Shown: positions 43,868-53,641, numbered from the stretch's first letter. The stretch: DNA of 64,000 bases from Anaerolineales bacterium (GCA_020851785.1 JADZCC010000076.1:1-64000); one strand, 5' to 3'. A program made the numbers and translations. The notes: generated from the letters alone by a model not told the origin.

Positions 43868-45385
43868 TTAAAATTTTCGTTTCGCGATCTTGTTGCGGAC
43901 GCCAAAGCCCGCTTCGGTCTTCCGCTCGAGCGGGTTTTCCCAAGCCTCCACAGCGGATTCACGCCCAAGCGGCGGGACGACGAAGCGCTCTTCGTAGGTG
44001 GGAAGCGAAGTGAGGCGGAAGATGGCTTCCACTTCTTCGGGGTTCGTCTTGCCTGCGGCCAGCGCGGCGTCCACTTCGGCTTGCTGATAATCTTTCACTT
44101 TCTGCGCGCGCTTGAAGATGCGCACGGCAATCAACTTGCGATAGGCCGCTTCCACTTCTTCAACATTACCCGCTGAAAATAAACTCGCCATGTATTTGAT
44201 CGGCATCCGCGCCTTTTCGAGCGAGCCGAGCATGGCGGGCAAACCTTCCCTGTCCAGCCCTTCGATGTCATAGTTGCCGTCTTTGGTCTTGGCGAGGATC
44301 GGTAGCATGGGCGGAACATAATACAGCATGGGCAAGGTGCGGAATTCCGCATGGAGCGGAAGGGCAATCTGCCACTTCTTGACGAATTTATACACGGGCG
44401 AATTCTGCGCGGCGGCGATCATTGCATCCGAAATTTTGTTTTGCTTCGCGGCGGCAATGATGGCAGGATCGAACGGGTCCATGATCATGGCCCGTTGCGC
44501 GGCGACCAGTTCCGAGTCCGGCACGGAAGTGGATTTTTCGATCATGTCCGCGTCGTAGAGCAAAACGCCCAGATAGCGGATGCGTCCGACGCAGGAGTGG
44601 AAGCAGGCGGGGGGCTGTCCCGATTCGAGGCGCGGGACGCAGAGGATACATTTTTCCGACTTGCCCGAAGACCAGTTGAAGTACGTCTTCTTGTAGGGGC
44701 ATCCCGAAATGCACATGCGCCAGGCGCGGCATTTTTCCTGTGAGATCAACACAATGCCGTCTTCGCCGCGTTTGTAGATCGCGCCCGCGGGGCAGGCGGC
44801 GACACAACCGGGGTTGAGACAGTGATTGCAGATGCGCGGCAAATAGAAGAAGACCACGCGCTCAATTTCGGCGAGTTGTTCGCGCTCTTCTTCGGTGAGT
44901 TTATTCAGGTTCACGTCGTTGGCCGCATAGACCGGTGAGCCGCCCAAGTCGTCGTCCCAGTTGGGTCCGGCTTCGATATTATCCATCGGCTTGCCTGTAA
45001 TCATCGAGACGGCGCGGGCGGTGGGCTGGTCGTCGCCTTCGGGCGCGTTGAAGAGATTCTCGTAGTCGTACGTCCAGGGTTCGTAGTAATCGTCAATGGT
45101 GGGCAGGGCCGGGTTGTAGAAAATGTTCGAGAGCCCGTTGGTACGGTCGTGCAGGCGCAGGTGAATCCGGCCATCCTCTCCCAGCGCCCAGCCGCCTTTG
45201 TATTTTTCCTGGTCTTCCCATTGTGTGGGGTAGCCCGTGCCGGGCTTGGTCTCGACGTTGTTCCACCACATGTACTCGGTGCCTTTGCGGTCGGTCCAGA
45301 TGTTTTTGCAGGCGACGCTACAAGTGTGGCAACCGATACACTTATCGAGATGAAAGACCATTGAAACATGCGCGCGTATATCCAT
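43868..45385 (-). CDS. narH: Respiratory nitrate reductase-type beta subunit, operon 2
   Basis: Same four-cluster Cys pattern as operon 1. Confidence 0.95.
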   Translation of the reverse strand: MDIRAHVSMVFHLDKCIGCHTCSVACKNIWTDRKGTEYMWWNNVETKPGTGYPTQWEDQEKYKGGWALGEDGRIHLRLHDRTNGLSNIFYNPALPTIDDYYEPWTYDYENLFNAPEGDDQPTARAVSMITGKPMDNIEAGPNWDDDLGGSPVYAANDVNLNKLTEEEREQLAEIERVVFFYLPRICNHCLNPGCVAACPAGAIYKRGEDGIVLISQEKCRAWRMCISGCPYKKTYFNWSSGKSEKCILCVPRLESGQPPACFHSCVGRIRYLGVLLYDADMIEKSTSVPDSELVAAQRAMIMDPFDPAIIAAAKQNKISDAMIAAAQNSPVYKFVKKWQIALPLHAEFRTLPMLYYVPPMLPILAKTKDGNYDIEGLDREGLPAMLGSLEKARMPIKYMASLFSAGNVEEVEAAYRKLIAVRIFKRAQKVKDYQQAEVDAALAAGKTNPEEVEAIFRLTSLPTYEERFVVPPLGRESAVEAWENPLERKTEAGFGVRNKIAKRKF

Positions 45386-45404
45386 GAATTTGCTCCTTTG
45401 TACC

Positions 45405-45455
45405 GCCCTCACCCCCGTCCCCTCTCCCGACGGGAGAGGGGTGCAGGGGTGAGGG
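45405..45455. repeat. Core-only repeat CGCCCTCACCCCCGTCCCCTCTCCCGACGGGAGAGGGGTGCAGGGGTGAGGG between narG2 and narH2
   Basis: Inverted-repeat core related to MITE interior. Confidence 0.6.
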
Positions 45456-45463
45456 AAATCAAT

Positions 45464-48400
45464 TTACCATTCCAACTTTTCCATCTTCCGCACCACGCAA
45501 TAGGTATCGCGCGTGAAGACGCCGATGGGGCCCCAATAATTGAACGTGTACGTAAACTGGGCGTAGCCGCCCGCCAATTGCATGGGATTGATGCGCGTGC
45601 GCGTGAGGCTGTTGTGTCCGCCGGCGCGTTTGCCGCCCCGAATTTGCGACTTGGGGATGAAGACCGTGCGCTCGACCGCGTGGTAATACAAACACGTGCC
45701 GGGTTGAACGCGGGCGCTGACCGCGGCGCGGGTGACCACTACGCCGTTATCGTTGTGAACTTCCACCCAGTCGTTATCTTGAATGCCCACGCTTTCCGCT
45801 TCCTTGTCGTTGAGCCAGACGGGGTCCATGCCGCGCGAGAGAGTCAACATGCGATGATTGTCTTTATACGTCGAGTGGATGTTCCACTTGCCGTGCGGCG
45901 TGATGTAGTTGAGGATCAGACTCTGATCGTCCACCGGGCTGTTGACAATATCGCCGATCTTTTTCCAATCGCCCGGCTTGGCCACGAGCTTGGGCTTGAA
46001 GGTCGGCAAGTTCTCGCCGAAGTCCATGTAATGCTGGTGATCAATATAGAAGTGTTGTCGCCCGGTCAAGGTGCGCCAGGGGACGCGGCGCTCCACGCTC
46101 ATGCACCAGGCGGAATAGGCCCGCCCATCGTTGACGATTCCGCTCCAGCACGGGCTGATTAATCCGCGTCGCATTTGGCGCGTCAGGTCAAAGAACGTGA
46201 CGCGCGCATCCCGAATCCCTTCAGCCAGATCTGCCAATGGCATTCCCACGCGCTCTTCTTCATGTTTGAAAGCCGCATAGGAAACGGCTCCGTTGGTTTC
46301 CGGCGCAAGGTGCAGTAACACATTCGCCGCGTCGAGCGCGTCTTCCAGCGAGGGATATTTATTCCCGCCCCATTCCACACAGCGCATGTGACGCGGATCG
46401 GGCGAACCGCCCACCGGGTTGTTCAGCAATTCGTCGTAAAATTCCGCCACCGGAATATGTACGCCGTTGCCGCTGATACCGTCTTCGCGCAGGTTCGGGC
46501 CCAGCGAAATGAATTTATTGTAGAGGTTGGCGTAGTCGCGTTCCACTACGCGGAAGTGCGGCATGGTTTTGCCGGGGATGGGGTCGCACTCGCCCGCGCG
46601 CCAGTCTTTCACCTCCGGTTGCGAAAGTTCGTCAGCCGTATCGTGCATGAGCGGAGTCATCACCAAATCTTTGAGCGGCTCGGGGAACACGCCCGCCGAC
46701 ATCTCGCTGACCTTCTTCGCAAAGGCTTTGAAGATTTCCCAATCCGTTTTCGATTCCCACACGGGCGGCACAGCTTGCCCCAGCGGATGCACAAACGAAT
46801 GCAAATCGGTGGAGTTCAAATCGTTCTTCTCATACCAGAACGCGGCTGGAAGCATGATGTCCGAATACAGGGCAGAGGAATCCATGCGGAAGTTGAGGTC
46901 CACGACCAAATCCATTTTGCCGCGCGGGGCAGGCTCGCGGAATTTGACGGTCTTCACTTTATCTTTGGCATGTTCTTCGGCGATGATGTTATTGTGCGTG
47001 CCGAGATAATGCCGCAGGAAATACTCGTGTCCCTTCGCGCTGGATTGAATCGCATTGCCGCGCCAAATGATCCACACGCGGGGCCAATTTTCCGGCGCGT
47101 CCGGGTCGTCCACCGCCAGTTCAAGTTTTTCTTCCTTAAGTTGCGTGGCCGCCCAACTGGCAACTTCTTCCGCAGATTTTGCGCCCGCGGATTCGGCGTT
47201 CTTCATCACCTCAAAACTATTCTCTTTAAACTGCGGGAAGTAGGGCATCCAGCCCATGCGCACGGCCGCCGCCGCCAAATCCATGGCGTGGCCCTTCGCC
47301 CATTTTGCGTTCGGTGGGACGTGCGCGTACTCGGTAAAGTCGCCTTCATAGCGCCATTGATCGCTGTTGGCATAATGCCAGAGCGGAGATTGTTGCTGGC
47401 GCGGTGGCTTTTGCCAGTCGAGCGCGAAGGCCAGCGAAGTCCACGGCGCGACCAACATCAATTTTTCCTGTCCCACATAATGATTCATCCCGCCGCCGTT
47501 CACGCCGCAACATCCGCATAAGATCAGCGCGTAAATCGGGGCGCGATACGCCAGGCTGTTGTTGTACCAGTGGTTGATGCTCGCGCCGACGATAATCATG
47601 GACTTGCCGTTGGTCGCTTCGGCATTCGCGGCAAACTCGCGGGCGAGGCGAATGACCGTATCGCGTCCGATGCCTGTGTAGCTTTCCTGCCAGGCGGGCG
47701 TGTACGCGCCGACTTCATCGTAGCTCTGCGGATAATCCCCCGGCAGGCCGCGACTCACGCCAAATTGCGCGATGACCAGATCGAAAACCGTCGTCACCAA
47801 CTTCTTCCCCGCGCTGGTTTCAATCCACTTCGCGGGGACGCCGCGCCGGGCGGTTTTCTGTTCTGCAAATTCGTAGAACGCCACATTCACCGTTTCATCT
47901 TGCGAATCGATAAATGAAAGCGTTGGCTCAATCGGCGTATCGTCCAGTCCGTCTTCCATCTTGATGTTCCACTTGCCTTTTTCCTTGCTCCAGCGATCGC
48001 CCACCGCGCCCTTCGGCATTTTCGGCGCTTTGGCTTTTGCATCGTAAACCAAAAATTTCCACTCGCCATTCTCCACGCTCTTGTAACGCTTCACCGTGTT
48101 GGCGCGGATGTACCGTCCCGCCTTGTAGCCGTCGCCGTCTTCTTCCAGTTCAATCAAAAACGGCATGTCGGTATTTTCTTTCAAATAGTTGATGAAATAC
48201 GGCGTTTGCCGCTCCACGTAGAATTCCTTCAAGATGACGTGATTGACCGCCATCCAGATCGCCGTATCCTGCCCCGCCTTGACCGGAATCCACCAATCGG
48301 AATATTTCGCCACCTGAGAAAGGTCCGGCGCAATGACGACAAACTTTGCGCCTTCATGCCGCGCCTCGGAGATGAAATGCACGTCGGGCGTGCGCGTCAT

Positions 48401-49123
48401 GTTCAGATTCGAACCCATCGAGACGATGAACTTGCTGTTGTACCAATCGGCCGATTCGCACACGTCGGTCTGGTCGCCCCACACTTCGGGAAAGGCATTC
48501 GGCAAGTCGGCATACCAATCGTAGAAGCTCATGTTCACGCCGCCGAACAATTGTAAAAAGCGCGAACCTCCAGCGTACGAAAGGAAGGACATGGCGGGAA
48601 TCGGCGAGAAGCCAAAGACGCGGTCGGGGCCGTATTCTTTGGCGGTATAAAGCATGGACGCGGCGACGATTTCCAAGACTTCATCCCAATGCGTGCGGCG
48701 GAATCCGCCTTTGCCGCGCGCCTTTTGAATCCTCCGGCGTTTGTCTTCATCTTCCATGATCGAAGCGTAAGCCGCAACCGGACTTTTGCCGCTGGAACGC
48801 GCCTCGCGCCAAAAGTCCAACAACACGCCGCGCGCATACGGATACTTAACGCGAATTGGGCTGTACACATACCACGAAGCGGAAATCCCACGCTGACAAC
48901 CGCGCGGCTCGTACGGCGGCAGACCATCCTGCAATAATGGATAATCCGTCTGTTGCATTTCCCACGTGATGATGCCGTCTTTGACATATACCTGCCACGA
49001 ACATCCGCCGGTGCAATTCACGCCGTGCGTGCTTCGGACGATGTTGTCGTGTTGCCAACGGTTGCGATAAAACTCCTCCCATTGGCGGGCTTGCGGATCA
49101 ATCAAATCCTGAATCCAACTCAT
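45464..49123 (-). CDS. narG: Respiratory nitrate reductase-type alpha subunit, operon 2
   Basis: [61 protein letters not shown]. Confidence 0.95.
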   Translation of the reverse strand: MSWIQDLIDPQARQWEEFYRNRWQHDNIVRSTHGVNCTGGCSWQVYVKDGIITWEMQQTDYPLLQDGLPPYEPRGCQRGISASWYVYSPIRVKYPYARGVLLDFWREARSSGKSPVAAYASIMEDEDKRRRIQKARGKGGFRRTHWDEVLEIVAASMLYTAKEYGPDRVFGFSPIPAMSFLSYAGGSRFLQLFGGVNMSFYDWYADLPNAFPEVWGDQTDVCESADWYNSKFIVSMGSNLNMTRTPDVHFISEARHEGAKFVVIAPDLSQVAKYSDWWIPVKAGQDTAIWMAVNHVILKEFYVERQTPYFINYLKENTDMPFLIELEEDGDGYKAGRYIRANTVKRYKSVENGEWKFLVYDAKAKAPKMPKGAVGDRWSKEKGKWNIKMEDGLDDTPIEPTLSFIDSQDETVNVAFYEFAEQKTARRGVPAKWIETSAGKKLVTTVFDLVIAQFGVSRGLPGDYPQSYDEVGAYTPAWQESYTGIGRDTVIRLAREFAANAEATNGKSMIIVGASINHWYNNSLAYRAPIYALILCGCCGVNGGGMNHYVGQEKLMLVAPWTSLAFALDWQKPPRQQQSPLWHYANSDQWRYEGDFTEYAHVPPNAKWAKGHAMDLAAAAVRMGWMPYFPQFKENSFEVMKNAESAGAKSAEEVASWAATQLKEEKLELAVDDPDAPENWPRVWIIWRGNAIQSSAKGHEYFLRHYLGTHNNIIAEEHAKDKVKTVKFREPAPRGKMDLVVDLNFRMDSSALYSDIMLPAAFWYEKNDLNSTDLHSFVHPLGQAVPPVWESKTDWEIFKAFAKKVSEMSAGVFPEPLKDLVMTPLMHDTADELSQPEVKDWRAGECDPIPGKTMPHFRVVERDYANLYNKFISLGPNLREDGISGNGVHIPVAEFYDELLNNPVGGSPDPRHMRCVEWGGNKYPSLEDALDAANVLLHLAPETNGAVSYAAFKHEEERVGMPLADLAEGIRDARVTFFDLTRQMRRGLISPCWSGIVNDGRAYSAWCMSVERRVPWRTLTGRQHFYIDHQHYMDFGENLPTFKPKLVAKPGDWKKIGDIVNSPVDDQSLILNYITPHGKWNIHSTYKDNHRMLTLSRGMDPVWLNDKEAESVGIQDNDWVEVHNDNGVVVTRAAVSARVQPGTCLYYHAVERTVFIPKSQIRGGKRAGGHNSLTRTRINPMQLAGGYAQFTYTFNYWGPIGVFTRDTYCVVRKMEKLEW

Positions 49124-49144
49124 GTTATCTGCCTCCGTTAATTT

Positions 49145-49232
49145 GTACTGCAAAATTCATTTTGCGAATTACTGTACTCCAAAACTCATTTTGCGAATTA
49201 CCGCACTGCAAAATTGATTTTGCGAATTACCG
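49145..49232. repeat. Three tandem hairpin repeats (GTACTGCAAAATTCATTTTGCGAATTAC)
   Basis: Arms CAAAATTCATTTTG / CAAAACTCATTTTG / CAAAATTGATTTTG. Confidence 0.85.
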
Positions 49233-50093
49233 TTTTGCCGCCGCACGCGCGCGTTCCACCATGGGTTTGCGCACGCCCCGCAAGCGTTTGCCCCAATAGA
49301 GGTTGGCCAGCGCGATTAAGAGCGCCGCGCCGAGGATGGCCAGCAAAGCGATTTGCAAAAGCGAACTCGGCTCGCGCTGTTGAATGGCGGCCTTGCTCAA
49401 AAAGGCGTAGAGATCGGCTTGCTCTTGCAGGGTGAGCGGCGTACTCGCCCAGATGGAGTTCATCGTCTGCGTGGAAGGCGCGCTGATGAATGAAGCAAAC
49501 GCCGTTTCGGATTGGGTGTACCCGCTGTTCGTTAAATCCGGCCCCAGGTTGCCCCCGCCCAACGAGCCAAGCCCGGCCACGCTATGACACGAAATGCAAT
49601 GCGGCCCGCCATTGGAGAAGCGCTGGTCTCCCACAAAATAGGCTTTGCCGCTGACTGCGTCGCCAGCAGGGAGTTCCGCGCCCGCTCCGCCTGTTGTCGC
49701 GCCGCCGCCCAGATAAGCGAGGAGCGCGTCCACTTGATCGGGCGTCAGTCCCAAGTTTGGCATGGGAACATTGTTGTATTCCTTAAACAACCCTGTGGCG
49801 ATGGGATCGCCCGAAGCCAGGACTTGATCGGGCGCGAGAATCCATTGCTTGAGCCAGACAGGGTCCTGGCGCTCGGTCACGCCTTGCAAATCCGGGCCCA
49901 CCAGTTTTCCGCCGCCAATCGTATGACAGGCGACGCATTTTTCCTTGAATAGCGCTTCGCCATCCGCGGCTTGCGCCGACGGTTGCGCGAAGGCCACGCC
50001 AGTTGCCAAAGTTAGAAAGGCCAGCGCGGCCAGCAGAACCAACAACAACGCGGGGCCTTTGGGCAGGGATAATCTTTCAACGCTTTCAGTCAT
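49227..50093 (-). CDS. Diheme membrane-anchored cytochrome c, operon 2 (position equivalent to Thermus NarC)
   Basis: CVACH and CISCH; N-terminal signal/TM and C-terminal TM. Confidence 0.85.
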   Translation of the reverse strand: MTESVERLSLPKGPALLLVLLAALAFLTLATGVAFAQPSAQAADGEALFKEKCVACHTIGGGKLVGPDLQGVTERQDPVWLKQWILAPDQVLASGDPIATGLFKEYNNVPMPNLGLTPDQVDALLAYLGGGATTGGAGAELPAGDAVSGKAYFVGDQRFSNGGPHCISCHSVAGLGSLGGGNLGPDLTNSGYTQSETAFASFISAPSTQTMNSIWASTPLTLQEQADLYAFLSKAAIQQREPSSLLQIALLAILGAALLIALANLYWGKRLRGVRKPMVERARAAAKR

Positions 50094-50475
50094 TATTTTT
50101 TGTACTCCTCTCGTTTGAGGGAATTGCCGTTTTGGAGATACGGCGGATGGTTTTTAATAAATCCATGCCGCGCGCTGGATAGGAGTGCATGGAAAAAACG
50201 CGGAAGATGTTTTCGGTCAGGTTGGCGCGAATGACGGGAAGTTCGGGATATTTTTCAAGGATGGCGGAAGCTAAAGCGACGGCTTTTTCATCCCGCGCGT
50301 TTTTCTCCACGACGATGACCACATTTGGGTTGATTTCTGAAATCCGCGAACAGGTTTCCGTTTCAATGGCCCAAGGTCCAAGCAATTCCACGCCTGTGGC
50401 CGCGCGCAAAACCATCTCCATGCTTTCGCTAAAGAGATGCTTCGCGCAGACGAGCAAAACGCGTTGCTTGTGCAT
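50086..50475 (-). CDS. Degenerate (phospho-dead) receiver-domain protein, operon 2
   Basis: Paralogue of 39276-39683; overlaps cytochrome gene start. Confidence 0.7.
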   Translation of the reverse strand: MHKQRVLLVCAKHLFSESMEMVLRAATGVELLGPWAIETETCSRISEINPNVVIVVEKNARDEKAVALASAILEKYPELPVIRANLTENIFRVFSMHSYPARGMDLLKTIRRISKTAIPSNERSTKNND

Positions 50476-50692
50476 GGATTTAGAGTACTCAAAAGGAGGG
50501 GAATGTAAAATCCTTCTCATGCCCTGCTTTTGGCATGAAAAAAGAATGAGCTTAAAACGCTCATGAATCAAGTCATAAAATTATAAAAAACGTTTTTATC
50601 GTGCGCTCCAACTAAATTTCCCCCGTGTGTCTAAAAAGAATTAGTCCTTTTTGAAAAAAACTTCGAGACGGTTGTTTCGGATAACGCTTTGT

Positions 50693-51349
50693 TTACAAAA
50701 GCCCTTTGGCTTTTGCGGCTTTGGCCGCTTCGCGCCGCGTGCGCACATGCAGTTTGGATAAAATATTGCGCACGTGCGTTTTGACCGTATTCAAACTGAT
50801 GTTTAATTCGGCGGCGATCTCTTTGTCGGTTGCGCCGTCGGCGGCTTGAATCAAAACCTGGTTTTCGCGTTCGGTCAGCGCCCCGGCGTCTTCTTTCTCC
50901 GGCGCCGTCCCTACGCTTAAGCGCCGAAACTCTGCCAGCACGCGCCCGGCCAAATGCGGCGAGACGGCGGCTTCGCCTTGCAGGGCGCTTCGCAACATAT
51001 CCAGCAAACCTTGCGCGCGAATTTCTTTAAGTAGATAACCTTGGGCGCCGTTCTTGAGCGCTTCAAAGAGCAATTCGTCGTCGCCGCGCACGGTCAGCAT
51101 CACCACGATCATCTCCGGCTGGTTTTGTTTAATCTGCCGCACGGCTTCAATGCCGTCCATACCGGGCATTTGCACGTCCATCAAAATCAAATCTGGTTTG
51201 AGTTCCTGCGCTTTGACGAGCGCTTCCAACCCGTCGTTGGCTTCGCCGATGACTTGCAGGTCTGCCTGGGCGTTGAGGATTCCAGCCAGCCCTTCCCGAA
51301 AGAGGATGTGGTCGTCCACCAACAAAATGCGGGCGGGTTTGGCGCTCAT
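50693..51349 (-). CDS. NarL/LuxR-family response regulator
   Basis: ILLVDDHILFREGL, LILMDVQMPGMDGIEAVRQI, LTERENQVLIQAADGATDKEIAAELNISLNTVKTHVRNILSKLHVRTRREA. Confidence 0.9.
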   Translation of the reverse strand: MSAKPARILLVDDHILFREGLAGILNAQADLQVIGEANDGLEALVKAQELKPDLILMDVQMPGMDGIEAVRQIKQNQPEMIVVMLTVRGDDELLFEALKNGAQGYLLKEIRAQGLLDMLRSALQGEAAVSPHLAGRVLAEFRRLSVGTAPEKEDAGALTERENQVLIQAADGATDKEIAAELNISLNTVKTHVRNILSKLHVRTRREAAKAAKAKGLL

Positions 51350-52851
51350 AGGTTCCGCTCCTCTGGCCAGGTTAGGGTGATGCGCGTGCCTTGTCCCGCG
51401 CTGGAGGCGAATTCCACTTGCCCGCCAATGTGTTTGGCGCGCGCTTGCATAATTTGCAGGCCAAAATGTCCGCTGGGCGCGGCTTGTAACGTGTTAAAAC
51501 CTTTTCCGTTGTCATATACGGTTACAAAGTAGCCGTCTTCGTTTTGCCCAATGGATACGCCAACTTGACTGGCTTGGGCATGGCGAGCGGCGTTGATTAA
51601 GGCTTCATGGACGATGTTGTAAATTTGTTCGGCGGTTTGCGGCGCAGGTTCAGGCGTGGAGGATGTTTCAGAACGCCAGACCGATTCCAGGTCGTGTTGT
51701 GCGGCGACTTCATCCAACGCTTCGCGCAGGCGGGCCCACAGATTTTTATTGGCAGGGAGCGTTTCGTTCATCAGCCGATTGATGGCGCGGCGTACGTCGC
51801 CGGTGGCTTTGCTGATGGTTTCGCGCGTTTTATGCAAACGATCCAGGGCCGCGCCTTCCTGACCGTCTGAAAGAAATTCCACAATTTGATCGGTCATCAA
51901 GCCCAAATAGCTGAGGGTTTGTCCCAGTCCATCGTGCATTTCGGCCGCCACGCGCTGACGTTCGCCCAGCGTGCCCGTTTGTTCGGCTTGCGCGAAGAGG
52001 CGCGCATTTTCCAGCGCGATGGCGGCCACGTTGGCCAGTTTGGAAAGCATATCTGCCGATTCGGCGGCGAATTGGTTTTGTGCAGGGCTTCCCACGCATA
52101 ACGCGCCAATCACGCGGTTGCCCACGCGCAAGGGCGCGGCCAGGTGGCTGGTGCGATATTCCGCCGATAACATTCGACACCCGCCCTGACAGAAATTTAA
52201 CCCGCAGATCATCGCGCCATCGTCCGCCAGCACGGCATTGGCAAAGTCGCTATCGGTGGGCATGGCATGGCCGACAATCGCATTTTTGGGGCCGCTTAAG
52301 GTTTGCAGTTTGAGCCAGCTTTGGTTTTCGTCCACCAGACAGAGCGAGGCGACTTCGCCGCCCAGTAAAGCGCGGGCCTTGTCGGTAACAGAGTTGAGGA
52401 CTTGTTGAATGTCGAGGCGCGAGGAAATTTCGCGGCTGACTTCGTTGAGCATTTCAAGTTCATGCGTGCGTTGAGCTACGCGTTGTTCCAAAGTGAGGTT
52501 GGATTGAAGTAGTTCCTGACGCGCAGAGGAGAGCCGCGCGCGCATTTCGTCGAAGGCTTGGGCCAGAGCTTGCAATTCTTGCGGACCTGCAACCTGAATC
52601 GGCGCATCCAGTTGATTCTCCCCGACGGTTTCCACTGCCCTCTGCAGGGTCTGAAGCGGCCGCAGAAGCGAGCGCCGCAAAAGCCACGCGCCCAGTCCCA
52701 ATAAAATTAAGGCCAGCCCCAGAAAGACGAGTTGAATGACGCGCACTTGTTGAGTCTGCGCGTCCCAATACGTTACGCCGACGGAGACGATGACCAAAAG
52801 CGCAAACGCCGCAAGTAAAACCGTTAACTGAACTTGAAGTCGTTGGAACAT
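51346..52851 (-). CDS. NarX-like sensor histidine kinase (HAMP, GAF, HisKA_3)
   Basis: Two TM, HAMP, GAF-like region with Cys cluster, RQRVAAEMHDGLGQTLSYLGL H-box; overlaps regulator gene. Confidence 0.9.
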   Translation of the reverse strand: MFQRLQVQLTVLLAAFALLVIVSVGVTYWDAQTQQVRVIQLVFLGLALILLGLGAWLLRRSLLRPLQTLQRAVETVGENQLDAPIQVAGPQELQALAQAFDEMRARLSSARQELLQSNLTLEQRVAQRTHELEMLNEVSREISSRLDIQQVLNSVTDKARALLGGEVASLCLVDENQSWLKLQTLSGPKNAIVGHAMPTDSDFANAVLADDGAMICGLNFCQGGCRMLSAEYRTSHLAAPLRVGNRVIGALCVGSPAQNQFAAESADMLSKLANVAAIALENARLFAQAEQTGTLGERQRVAAEMHDGLGQTLSYLGLMTDQIVEFLSDGQEGAALDRLHKTRETISKATGDVRRAINRLMNETLPANKNLWARLREALDEVAAQHDLESVWRSETSSTPEPAPQTAEQIYNIVHEALINAARHAQASQVGVSIGQNEDGYFVTVYDNGKGFNTLQAAPSGHFGLQIMQARAKHIGGQVEFASSAGQGTRITLTWPEERNL

Positions 52852-52872
52852 GGGTTGGCCGGATTATAACAT

Positions 52873-53298
52873 TCAACGCAATTCGTTTTTTTCAGCGGAG
52901 AATTGCTCGAATAACTTTTGTAATTCGGGTAGGATGCGGCGGAGTTCCTCTTTATGAATGGAAGAGAGCTGTTCCAGCGCAATCAAGCCTTGCGCCGAAA
53001 GCGTCACATACACCTGTCGCCGATCGGCGCTGGAAGGTTCGCGCTTGAGCAGTTTTTGGGCCGTCAGCCGGTTGACCAGCCCCACCGCGCTGTGATGCCG
53101 AATTTGCAGGCGCTCGGATAATTCTTTGACCGTAATCTTATCCCGCCCGGGAAAGCCCTTGATGGACAACAAAGCCTGATGCTGTTGCGGAGTCAGCCCC
53201 ATGGATTGCGCGGCCTCTTCGCTGAAATGCAGGAACTGCCTTAAGGAGTAGCGAAAGGCGGCTAAAAGCTCATACTCTGTTTTTGTAATTCGAGCCAT
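52873..53298 (-). CDS. MarR-family transcriptional regulator
   Basis: LTPQQHQALLSIKGFPGRDKITVKELSERLQIRHHSAVGLVNRLTAQKLLKREPSSADRRQVYVTLSAQG. Confidence 0.9.
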   Translation of the reverse strand: MARITKTEYELLAAFRYSLRQFLHFSEEAAQSMGLTPQQHQALLSIKGFPGRDKITVKELSERLQIRHHSAVGLVNRLTAQKLLKREPSSADRRQVYVTLSAQGLIALEQLSSIHKEELRRILPELQKLFEQFSAEKNELR

Positions 53299-53338
53299 GA
53301 CACATCCTTGCGTTGGATTTGAAGAAAATGATACTAAC

Positions 53339-53458
53339 TCACCTTACGCAGTTTTGCGAAAATTCGTAAATTCTCCCTCACCCTAACCCTCTCCCAAAGG
53401 GAGAGGGGACTCCCTTCTCCAACGGGAGAAGGGTTGGGGATGAGGGCGCGTAAGGTGA
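53339..53458. mobile_element. MITE-like element copy C (120 bp) with perfect 9-bp TSD GATACTAAC
   Basis: TCACCTTACGCAGTTTTGCGAAAATTCG...GCGCGTAAGGTGA; TSDs 53330-53338 and 53459-53467. Confidence 0.95.
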
Positions 53459-53612
53459 GATACTAACCCTCGGACATGAGTTCGGACAAAAGCGCCTTTA
53501 GCCACAGATTTCGCGGATTCTCGCGAAAAACGAAAGAAAAAATCAGCGTCAATTTGTGTCAATCCGCGGCAAAAAAATGTCTGAAGTTCTGCCCGTACCC
53601 AAGATGATACCA

Positions 53613-53641
53613 TTGAATTATATCGTATTACGATATATAAT
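53613..53641 (+). promoter_or_regulatory. Predicted sigma70-type promoter with palindromic operator as spacer
   Basis: TTGAAT (53613-53618), 17-bp spacer, TATAAT (53636-53641); perfect palindrome TATATCGTA-T-TACGATATA at 53619-53637. Confidence 0.7.

Noticed and set aside
46388-47521. 377-aa + strand ORF opposite narG2 (also 36339-37277 opposite narG1)
   Set aside because: Antisense shadow of a strongly supported NarG coding sequence in GC-rich DNA; Arg/His-rich composition with no recognisable domain.
53339-53458. Telomere-like CCCTAACCC motifs inside the element
   Set aside because: Part of the MITE interior and its inverted repeat; not a tandem telomere array.
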